A stretch of DNA of 64,000 nucleotides, taken from positions 19,791 through 83,790 of the forward strand of contig CAYUVA010000016.1 of assembly GCA_964448115.1 (NCBI GenBank). The letters run 5' to 3'. Source of the DNA: CAYUVA01 sp964448115 [NCBI: uncultured bacterium]. Lineage in GTDB: Bacteria > CAYUVA01. The notes below the pieces were generated by a model, which did not search any database, was not told the DNA's origin, and saw only the letters and a program-made list of their open reading frames with translations. The position numbers were made by a program, and so were the translations under genes. Positions 50,870 to 58,876 of this stretch are shown piece by piece; position 1 is the stretch's first letter; each line of letters begins with the position of its first letter.

Positions 50870-53323
50870 ATGTCCAGGGTGATTAAAAGGCTGCTGATAG
50901 TTGATGTTCTCAGGGAGGATCTGGAGCTACTAGCTGAGCTTTTATCCGAGGCAGGCTATTCGATCAAGATAATCCATGAACCTACAGAGATCCCCCGCAT
51001 GGTGGCACGACTTAAACCGGAGCTTATCCTGATAAACTCCATCCCCGAAACTCAGACCTACGATAAATACTACAAAACATTGAAGGATGCCTTCAAGGAA
51101 TGCAATTTCATTATCGGAGTGGAATCAAAACGGCGACATGAGATCTCAAGCGTGCTTGGAAAAATGTCAGACCGCGATGCGGTAGTAGCAAAACCCTATG
51201 ACTTTGACCGACTCATCGAGGTTATGGACATGACCCTAGGCTCCTTTGTGGATAGCGACCATGAAAGCTTCGAGCAGACAATGGGATTCACCATCGCCAG
51301 CCTGCTTAAACAGAAACCTAGAAAAAAGAAAAGCAAGAATGATGATATGGACAATTTTGCCGGGCTTGGTGAATTCATGACCGATGGCGAGATATCCGAG
51401 GTGCTAAATGTTGAGGAGATTTATAAACCACAAAGTGAAATAACCGAGGAAACCAGTTGGACTGCGGCTAATATCGAATTTGGCAATTATATCCTGGTGG
51501 CTAAGATCGAAGATAAAGGCATGACAGAGAGTTTTCTCGCTAAGTACAAGGGGGCAGAGGGCTACGAGAAGATCGTTATCCTACAGCGGATTCTGCCTGA
51601 ATTTCAGTGGGATAACGAGGTGGTTGAGATGTTCATCAAGCAGAACCGTATCGCCGCCAGCTTCAACCATCAGAACTTAATCCAGGTTTATGAACTTGGT
51701 GAACATGATAGCCAGGTTTATATAACTACTGAATTCATTCAAGGCAAAAGCCTGCGCCAGCTCCTGCAGGTATATTCGATGCGCAATGAGAGGCTTAATC
51801 CAGATCTTGCTCTCTACATAATAAGCAGGTTACTGCTCGGCTTAGATTATATACACAGACAGAAAGACCCAGATGAGCCGGATAAATCGTTGGTACATAG
51901 AGCCTTGGAGCCGGATAACATCTACTTAACCTACTCTGGCGAAATCAAGATAGGCGGCTTTGGGATAACCAAGGGGCTTATTGATATCTCTCGCTCTGAG
52001 GCACAAAGCGGCATAGGCAAGGTGCTCTATATGTCCCCGGAACAAGCCTGGGGATATGAATTAGACCAGCGTAGCGATATCTTCGTAGCTGGTCTTATAC
52101 TTAGCGAATTGCTTACCTCGATACCCCCCTACTCCAGCAAGAAAACTGTTAAGGTCATCCAAAAGGCGCGCAGCGGCAAGTTTCGACCCCCAGTATTTTT
52201 TGAGCCTGAGATACCGGTGGAGATCAATAACCTGGTGGAAACCGCCTGCCGTAAACAACCGGACAGCAGGTTCCAAACCGCACAAGAGATGTATCAAGCT
52301 GTGCAGGATGTCGCACGGAAAAGAGGTCTGCATATTACTTCTTTTGACCTTGGCGAGATCGTTCGATCTCAATTCAAGAGTAAAATAAAAAAAGAAATGG
52401 ATCTGCTTGATACTATCCATAACCAAAAGGATAAAGCTGCTGTGGATCAAGTATTCGACTCAGATATATTCAGGCTATCTGATGGGAAACTAACCGACTC
52501 CTTTTCTGTGGATGGGATAGATTCATACTTGAATGACCTAGCATATAAAATAGCAAGTGGGGAGGATGTATCAGCAATAAAGGAGCAATTAGATATCGAC
52601 TCAAAAGAATATGAGGGTGCTTCAGACCAACAACCTGTCGAATCGCCCATCGCAGAAAAACAGCCCCCTTCAAATGTAGCCGCCCAAAAGCAGGAAGATA
52701 AACCACAAAAAGAATATCCCCAACCTCAAATCGATGATCTTAACCGGAATAATATTCAAACAAACGCTGAAGACACCGCCCCGATAGATCTCATTTCTTC
52801 AACAGATACAATAAGCAGGGAAATAAAAAAAACTGGCCAGAAACCGCTAAGTCGCTTGGGCATAATAGGATTGGCTTTGATAATAGGTCTTGGAGTCAGC
52901 GGCTTGGTAATCGCCGGCTTATGCTTATTCAAGGTAATAGCCGAAATGAACCAAAGTCCGCCAGCATCATCCTACAGCATTAGCCACTCCAAGTCAGCCA
53001 TTGAAACTAAAAAGCCAATCCCTGGAGAATACATAAAGAAACCTGACCAACCACCAAAGGTGCTCAAAGCCCTGCATCCAACAACCAATGAATGGCCGGC
53101 TGCGGAAACCAAGAATTGCGGTACTGTGCTATTAAAATTAAAAGTAGGTCCCGATGGCATTCCTACAGAGCCGAAAATACTCTACACAGATTTTGATACC
53201 CAAAAAATCAATGACCTTGCTCTTAGAAGCATCAAGTTCTGGAGATTTGCACCTGCGACCCATGATGGTGTTCTTGTAACCAGCGATGTAATCGTAAAGG
53301 TCAGGATCGAGAAACCTCAATAA
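50870..53323 (+). CDS. Pseudoreceiver-pseudokinase-transmembrane-TonB C-terminal fusion
   Basis: An 817-residue four-part protein. Residues 5-125 are a response-receiver fold; the phospho-acceptor position is N56 (LILINS) and the acidic pair is reduced to D12-V13, though K108 is kept. Residues 203-490 are a Ser/Thr kinase fold of the kind in Myxococcus-like bacteria (SFNHQNLIQVYELGE, FIQGKSLRQLL, MSPEQAWG). The VAIK lysine is Q239 (VILQR), HRD is HRA (343-345) and DFG is GFG (363-365), so catalysis is improbable. A Gln/Pro/Asp-rich linker precedes one membrane helix (about 663-688). Residues about 735-815 match the TonB C-terminal domain (GTVLLKLKVGPDGIPTEPKIL, ALRSIKFWRFAPATHDG). It would sense in the cytoplasm and act in the periplasm. 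Confidence 0.85.
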   Translation: MSRVIKRLLIVDVLREDLELLAELLSEAGYSIKIIHEPTEIPRMVARLKPELILINSIPETQTYDKYYKTLKDAFKECNFIIGVESKRRHEISSVLGKMSDRDAVVAKPYDFDRLIEVMDMTLGSFVDSDHESFEQTMGFTIASLLKQKPRKKKSKNDDMDNFAGLGEFMTDGEISEVLNVEEIYKPQSEITEETSWTAANIEFGNYILVAKIEDKGMTESFLAKYKGAEGYEKIVILQRILPEFQWDNEVVEMFIKQNRIAASFNHQNLIQVYELGEHDSQVYITTEFIQGKSLRQLLQVYSMRNERLNPDLALYIISRLLLGLDYIHRQKDPDEPDKSLVHRALEPDNIYLTYSGEIKIGGFGITKGLIDISRSEAQSGIGKVLYMSPEQAWGYELDQRSDIFVAGLILSELLTSIPPYSSKKTVKVIQKARSGKFRPPVFFEPEIPVEINNLVETACRKQPDSRFQTAQEMYQAVQDVARKRGLHITSFDLGEIVRSQFKSKIKKEMDLLDTIHNQKDKAAVDQVFDSDIFRLSDGKLTDSFSVDGIDSYLNDLAYKIASGEDVSAIKEQLDIDSKEYEGASDQQPVESPIAEKQPPSNVAAQKQEDKPQKEYPQPQIDDLNRNNIQTNAEDTAPIDLISSTDTISREIKKTGQKPLSRLGIIGLALIIGLGVSGLVIAGLCLFKVIAEMNQSPPASSYSISHSKSAIETKKPIPGEYIKKPDQPPKVLKALHPTTNEWPAAETKNCGTVLLKLKVGPDGIPTEPKILYTDFDTQKINDLALRSIKFWRFAPATHDGVLVTSDVIVKVRIEKPQ

Positions 53324-53334
53324 TAGGAGTGATT

Positions 53335-53976
53335 ATGGAAAATATGTTCCGCGTGGATGAGAAGTATATTCACCTAGGTGAGGATGTTTTTATAGATCAA
53401 ACTGCAATCATCGGCTATCGTCCCGGCAGGAATCTGGAAGAAATCGACCTGTATATCGGCGATAATGCGATGATACGTTCCAACACGGTGATCTATGCCG
53501 GTTGCAAGATCGGGGTAGGCTTACAGACTGGGCATAATGTGGTGATAAGAGAACAAAACCAAATCGGCGATAATCTCCAGGTTTGGAACAACACGGTAAT
53601 CGATTATGGCTGCGTGCTGGGCAATAACATCAAGTTGCACTGCAATATCTATATTGCTCAGTTTACTACTATGGAAGATAATGTCTTCATGGCGCCGGGG
53701 GTAACGGTTGCAAACGATATGCATCCCGGCTGCCAGTTCTCCAATGAATGTATGAGAGGACCATACATCGAGAAGGGAGTCAAGATCGGGGTGAATGTAA
53801 CCTTGCTTCCTTTTATTCGGATCGGGAGGCGATCGCTAATCGGAGCCGGCTCGGTAGTTACCAGGGATATCCCGGCAGAATCTGTGGTCTATGGCAATCC
53901 TGCAAAGGTGAGAGGATCCATATATGACCTCAAGTGCGTCAGTGGCATAACAGATAAGCCATTCTATCGGATTTGA
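53335..53976 (+). CDS. Left-handed beta-helix (hexapeptide repeat) acyltransferase
   Basis: A 213-residue protein built from hexapeptide repeats (IGDNAMIRSNTVIYAGCKIGVGLQTGHNVVIREQNQIGDNLQVWNNTVID), the fold of WbbJ/LacA-like acetyltransferases. A loop with NDMHPGCQ may hold the catalytic histidine, and the end has GAGSVVTRDIPAESVVYGNPAK, which is typical of sugar acetyltransferases. It probably modifies a surface-sugar precursor. I choose ATG 53335 because AGGAG precedes it by five bases; the GTG at 53329 overlaps that site. Confidence 0.9.
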   Translation: MENMFRVDEKYIHLGEDVFIDQTAIIGYRPGRNLEEIDLYIGDNAMIRSNTVIYAGCKIGVGLQTGHNVVIREQNQIGDNLQVWNNTVIDYGCVLGNNIKLHCNIYIAQFTTMEDNVFMAPGVTVANDMHPGCQFSNECMRGPYIEKGVKIGVNVTLLPFIRIGRRSLIGAGSVVTRDIPAESVVYGNPAKVRGSIYDLKCVSGITDKPFYRI

Positions 53977-53979
53977 GCA

Positions 53980-55395
53980 ATGTACAAAGGTGAAATCACG
54001 GAAGGAACTAGCTGCTCGAAAGGATTAAAATGCGACCTTTACGAGCTTACCATGGCTGCCGGGTATTTTCTGAAGGGTATGAATTACACTGCTGTATTCG
54101 AGGTCTTCGTGCGCCGTATGCCGCTGGAACGATCATATTTCGTATTTATCGGATTGGAGCAGGTGCTTGAATTTATCCGTGAATTTCGCTTCTCGGAGAA
54201 GGATATCGATTTCTTGAGATCCCTGGAGATCTTCAAATCGACCCCAGATGAGTTCTTTGATTTTCTAATTAAACTTCGATTCACTGGCGATGTTTGGGCA
54301 ATGCCAGAGGGAAGCTATTTTTTTGCTAATGAGCCTGTCCTTCAAATTAAGGCACCTTTGATCCAGGCGCAGTTGCTCGAATCGGCGATATTGGCAATCC
54401 TTAACCTCCAATGTACTGTAGGCACCAAGGCTCATCGCATACTGCAAGCAGCAAAGGGTAGAACGGTAGTCGATTTTGGTATGAGGAGAGCGCACGGATT
54501 CGAGGCTGGCTTATATGCAGCTAGAGCGAGCTACATCGCCGGCTGCAACGGTACCTCAAACTGCCTGGCTAGCAAGCTCTTCGGAATCCCGACCTATGGA
54601 ACCACCGCTCACTCATGGGTTATGACACACCAGGATGAGAGGACATCCTTTGTCAATTTTCACGATCTATTTCCTGAGGACTGCACCTTGATCGTTGATA
54701 CCTACAATACCATCAAGGGAATCAGGCAGGCTATCGATGCTGTGAAGGGTATAACCGCAATTCGGTTGGATAGCGGTAACATTGTCAAGCTGAGCAAGAA
54801 AGCTAGGAGAATGCTGAACAAGGCTGGGATGAGGGATACAAAGATCATCGCCAGCGGGAACCTGGATGAGTACGAGATTCAAAGATTACTCTCCAAGAAA
54901 GCCAGGATTGACCTCTTTTTTGTGGGAACCTCCTTGGTAACCGCCCCTGATTCTCCAAGTCTCGACTGTGTATATAAACTGGTGGAACAAGAGGACAAGG
55001 ACGGTAATCCGATATTCAAAACAAAGACAAGTCGAGATAAAAAGCTATATACAGGACAGAAACAGGTTTACCGGTTCTATGACCGCAAGGGAAGAATGAA
55101 GAAGGATTTAATTAAACTGGCACATGATAAAGCGCCCAAGAAAGGCAAGCCTCTTTTAGAAAAATATATGGAAAATGGAGAACTCGTGCATCCACTTCCA
55201 GATTTGGAGGAAATACGATCATCAGTGCATGAGAAGGATGAATGTCTTAAACATAGATACAGAAGATTAACCGATGCTGATGAATATCCGGTTCATTTCA
55301 GCAAGCACATAAAGTCCCCCAGGCGAGCCAAAAAACTCTTTAACAAACTTAATCAAAAGGTTACTCCAAAAGAGAACCGTACTCCTGATAATTGA
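53980..55395 (+). CDS. pncB: Nicotinate phosphoribosyltransferase
   Basis: A 471-residue enzyme of the NAD salvage pathway, which joins nicotinate and PRPP. Family segments: LKCDLYELTMAAGYFLKG at the start, DFGMRRAHGFEAGLYAARASYIAGCNGTSNCLAS, GTTAHSWVMTH, DTYNTIKGIRQA, AIRLDSGNI and ASGNLDEYEI. Length is typical of the long bacterial form. The ATG lies three bases after the acyltransferase stop with no strong ribosome binding site, suggesting coupled translation. The lysine-rich C-terminus (from about 400) is less conserved. Confidence 0.95.
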   Translation: MYKGEITEGTSCSKGLKCDLYELTMAAGYFLKGMNYTAVFEVFVRRMPLERSYFVFIGLEQVLEFIREFRFSEKDIDFLRSLEIFKSTPDEFFDFLIKLRFTGDVWAMPEGSYFFANEPVLQIKAPLIQAQLLESAILAILNLQCTVGTKAHRILQAAKGRTVVDFGMRRAHGFEAGLYAARASYIAGCNGTSNCLASKLFGIPTYGTTAHSWVMTHQDERTSFVNFHDLFPEDCTLIVDTYNTIKGIRQAIDAVKGITAIRLDSGNIVKLSKKARRMLNKAGMRDTKIIASGNLDEYEIQRLLSKKARIDLFFVGTSLVTAPDSPSLDCVYKLVEQEDKDGNPIFKTKTSRDKKLYTGQKQVYRFYDRKGRMKKDLIKLAHDKAPKKGKPLLEKYMENGELVHPLPDLEEIRSSVHEKDECLKHRYRRLTDADEYPVHFSKHIKSPRRAKKLFNKLNQKVTPKENRTPDN

Positions 55396-55428
55396 CAAGC
55401 ACGGCGCAAGTCATAAGATCCCTGTGAG

Positions 55429-58400
55429 ATGTTCTACGCAGACCTCCATGTTCATTCATATCTATCCCGGGCAACAGCCAAGGACTTGGACCTGGAGCAC
55501 CTCAACTACTGGGCGCAACTTAAAGGCATAAGCGTCGTTGGAACCGGCGATATCACCCACCCCGAGATGCTAGCCCAGATTCAGCAGAAGCTGGAACCGA
55601 CTGGTAATGGGTTATTCACCTTGAAAAGGGAGTATGCTGAATCAATAAAGGATCCCCTTCCAGCCGGCTGCAAACAAAAGGTCTATTTCATGCTCCAGGG
55701 AGAGATAAGCACCATCTATAAGGCAAAGGGGAGCACCCGCAAGATTCATCATGTCGTCTGTTTCCCCGACATAGAATCGGTACGGAAACTACAAACGATA
55801 TTGAAGGGACTGGGGAATATCACCTCGGATGGAAGGCCTATACTTGGTTTGGATTCAAGGAAGCTGTTGGAGATAGCCCTGGAATGCTGCCCGGATGTGC
55901 TATTCATACCTGCGCATATCTGGACCCCCTGGTTCTCTGCTTTAGGCTCCAAGTCCGGCTTTGATTCCATCGAGGATTGCTATGGGGATCTTAGTGAGCA
56001 TATTTACGCGGTGGAGACCGGCTTGTCCTCAGACCCGCCAATGAACTGGATGTTAAGCAGCCTCGATAAATACAGGCTCATCTCCAATTCTGATGCTCAT
56101 TCGCCGGCAAAACTCGGTCGCGAGGCTAATATCTTTGATTGCGAGTTAAGTTACCTAAGCATAGTCGAGGCGCTAAAGACCGGCACCGGGTTCCATGGCA
56201 CCATCGAATTTTTTCCAGAGGAAGGCAAGTACCACTATGATGGACATCGTAAGTGCCATAAACGAATGGAACCACTGGAGACAATAAAGCAAAATGGACG
56301 CTGCCCTTCTTGTGGAAAGCCGGTAACCATCGGAGTGTTGCACAGGGTATTTGAGCTTGGCGATCGTCGCTATGGCTACAAACCCGAACAGGCTGCGCCA
56401 TATAGGTCGTTGGTCTCGCTGGAATCGATCATCTGCGAGGTCTTGGGACTCAAAAGCGCAACCAGAAAGGTCAAGTCGCTTTATCACAATATTATTGAAC
56501 GGTTCGGATCTGAGTATCAAGTGCTCATGGATGCTGATCTCGATAGATTGAGCAGTAATTACGGGGATCTTCTCGCAGAGGGGATCAGCCGCGTTCGTGA
56601 AGGCAGGCTTCACATTGAAGCTGGTTACGATGGAGAGTTCGGCACCATCAATATCTTCACCCCGCAGGAGAGAGCGAGTTTTGCCACCAAGACCTCTTTG
56701 GGGCAGACTATGGATAGAGCAGCTCAAGCGACACGATATGAAAAACAAAATAAGAAAAGGGAAGATCTCCAGACCCAAAAGCTTACTATATCTGCCCATA
56801 CAAAGAAGGTTCAGATGGAGATACCGCTATCCAACCCGGATGAGCTGCTTGCTAACCTGAATCCAGAACAACGAGCTGCAGCAACATACTTTGAGGGTCC
56901 TCTTCTCATCGTAGCCGGTCCAGGAACCGGTAAAACACTCACCGTTACCCATCGAATTGCTTACATGATTATGCAAGGCGCTCTCAGGGCTGAAAATGTA
57001 TTGGCTGTAACCTTCACCAATAAAGCCAGCCAGGAGATGAGAGAAAGGCTATCCAGGTTATTAGGGGGCACCGATGATGCTGATAGGTTGACCATTGCAA
57101 CCTTCCACCGCTTTTGTCTTAACTTGCTGCTTAATAATAAAGAATCAGCCGGTCTTGAGGATAACTTCAGCATCTTGGATGATACAAAGAGAGATGAGCT
57201 TCTAAAAGGCTTAAAGAGGGCTATGCTAAGTAAAGAAGTAATGCTGAGCGCTGATGATATTGGGAATACGATAAGCCATTACAAGCAACGAATAGTATAT
57301 CCGGAATATAATTCATTAGTAGATAAGGATTTTTTTCCTATCTATCAGGCGTATCAGAACATCCTGCTGCAAGAGAATTCGATCGACTTCGATGATCTAA
57401 TCGCTAAATCAGTCCTTTTGCTACAGGAAAACCCGAAGATACTCGAGGAATATCAACATCGATTCAGCTCCATAACCGTTGATGAATACCAGGACATCAA
57501 TCAGGCTCAATACAGACTGACCAAGTTACTTGCAGGCAATGGCAAGGGGTTATGTGCCATCGGGGACCCCAACCAGGCAATCTATGGATTCAGAGGTGCT
57601 GATAGGTCTTATTTCAACAGGTTCAGATCGGACTATCCTACAACAAAGGTTATCCCACTTACCACCAACTATCGATCAACCAAGATAATCCTGGAAGCCT
57701 CAAGGCATGTCATGTCCAAGTCCCAAGATTGCCTCGATACAAGACTTGAAACTGTTATCAAGGAGGGAGCTCGCATCAATATTTGCCCCTGCGCAAGCGA
57801 TCGCCAGGAGGCTGAGCAGGTGGTGCATACTATTGAGCGCCTGGTGGGAGGAACCAGATTCTTCAGTATGGATAGCGGTAGAAGCGAGGGGCATGAATCC
57901 ATGCAAGATCTTGGATTCAAAGATATCGCAGTCCTTTATCGCCTCAGAACACAAGGCGCTTGCCTTCAGGAAGCGTTCGATCGTTCGGGAATTCCATATC
58001 AGATAATTAAAGAAAAAGCCTTGAATCTAACCCCAGAAGATAGACTTCTACATAGCTTAATAAACCTGTTATACAATCCAAAGAGCCGATATCATTTTCT
58101 CAATATCCTTGCAAGTCCACTAGTCGGACTTTCACCAAAGGAAATCGACCAGGTAAAAAACGACCTTTTCTGGGGAATTAGGTGCCACCGGTGGGAGATC
58201 AAATATCCCAAGAAAAGCTGGAAGCTCGATAAATTCAAATCTGCAAACCTGGTTGAACTAGGCAAGATCATGGAATCGCTAGCCCGATCTTCTATCAATA
58301 ATACTCCAGGTGTCCTCCTCATGGATATCCATAGAATAATCAAGGAAAAGATAAAACTTCGCGGCGATGCATCATTCTATGGAAAATCAAATGAGTCGAT

Positions 58401-58866
58401 CTCTAGATTACTGCCGCTAGCAAAATCCTGTAAAACCCTAGGCGAGCTTGTGCACTGGTTAGCATTACATCAAGAAATAGACAACCTGGACTTCACTGCT
58501 GATAAGGTTTCGTTACTGACCTTACATGCTGCAAAAGGATTGGAGTTCCAAGTCGTATTTATGGTCGGTTGCGAGGAGGGTATCTTGCCACTTGGGCTGG
58601 ATGATCTAAAGATGGACGCTGATCCAGAAGAGGAGAGAAGACTTTTTTATGTCGGCATGACCCGCCCAAAGCAGCTTCTATACATTAGCTATGTTCAAAA
58701 AAGAAGGCTTTATGGCAAGCTAAGAGAGTTATCGCCATCGACCTTTCTCGATGATGTAAAAGACTCGCTGAAAAAATATATAGCCACCACCCATAGGTCG
58801 AATAAACGAAAGCCCAAGGATCGCTTCAAGCCGCTGAGCATCTTCGACTTCATTGAGGATAAATAG
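55429..58866 (+). CDS. Fusion of an EndoQ/PHP-like nuclease module to a UvrD/Rep-family helicase
   Basis: A 1145-residue fusion. Residues 1-390 resemble EndoQ/TIGR00375: metal-binding ADLHVHSYLS, GTGDITHPE, VIFPAHIWTPWF-type and ISNSDAHSPAKLGREANIF segments, then a zinc-finger-like CHKRMEPL...CPSCGKPV. EndoQ cuts DNA beside deaminated bases. From about residue 475 comes a complete superfamily 1 helicase: LNPEQRAAATYFEGP, Walker A GPGTGKT (about 500), FTNKASQEMRERL, DEYQDINQAQY, GDPNQAIYGFRGAD, NYRST, LTLHAAKGLEFQVVFMVG and FYVGMTRPKQLLY. The motifs look intact. The two activities in one chain point to lesion incision followed by strand removal (inference). Confidence 0.88.
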   Translation: MFYADLHVHSYLSRATAKDLDLEHLNYWAQLKGISVVGTGDITHPEMLAQIQQKLEPTGNGLFTLKREYAESIKDPLPAGCKQKVYFMLQGEISTIYKAKGSTRKIHHVVCFPDIESVRKLQTILKGLGNITSDGRPILGLDSRKLLEIALECCPDVLFIPAHIWTPWFSALGSKSGFDSIEDCYGDLSEHIYAVETGLSSDPPMNWMLSSLDKYRLISNSDAHSPAKLGREANIFDCELSYLSIVEALKTGTGFHGTIEFFPEEGKYHYDGHRKCHKRMEPLETIKQNGRCPSCGKPVTIGVLHRVFELGDRRYGYKPEQAAPYRSLVSLESIICEVLGLKSATRKVKSLYHNIIERFGSEYQVLMDADLDRLSSNYGDLLAEGISRVREGRLHIEAGYDGEFGTINIFTPQERASFATKTSLGQTMDRAAQATRYEKQNKKREDLQTQKLTISAHTKKVQMEIPLSNPDELLANLNPEQRAAATYFEGPLLIVAGPGTGKTLTVTHRIAYMIMQGALRAENVLAVTFTNKASQEMRERLSRLLGGTDDADRLTIATFHRFCLNLLLNNKESAGLEDNFSILDDTKRDELLKGLKRAMLSKEVMLSADDIGNTISHYKQRIVYPEYNSLVDKDFFPIYQAYQNILLQENSIDFDDLIAKSVLLLQENPKILEEYQHRFSSITVDEYQDINQAQYRLTKLLAGNGKGLCAIGDPNQAIYGFRGADRSYFNRFRSDYPTTKVIPLTTNYRSTKIILEASRHVMSKSQDCLDTRLETVIKEGARINICPCASDRQEAEQVVHTIERLVGGTRFFSMDSGRSEGHESMQDLGFKDIAVLYRLRTQGACLQEAFDRSGIPYQIIKEKALNLTPEDRLLHSLINLLYNPKSRYHFLNILASPLVGLSPKEIDQVKNDLFWGIRCHRWEIKYPKKSWKLDKFKSANLVELGKIMESLARSSINNTPGVLLMDIHRIIKEKIKLRGDASFYGKSNESISRLLPLAKSCKTLGELVHWLALHQEIDNLDFTADKVSLLTLHAAKGLEFQVVFMVGCEEGILPLGLDDLKMDADPEEERRLFYVGMTRPKQLLYISYVQKRRLYGKLRELSPSTFLDDVKDSLKKYIATTHRSNKRKPKDRFKPLSIFDFIEDK

Positions 58867-58876
58867 CTACCTGTAG

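Noticed and set aside
50870-53323. Active serine/threonine kinase
   Set aside because: The catalytic lysine, HRD aspartate and DFG aspartate are all replaced.
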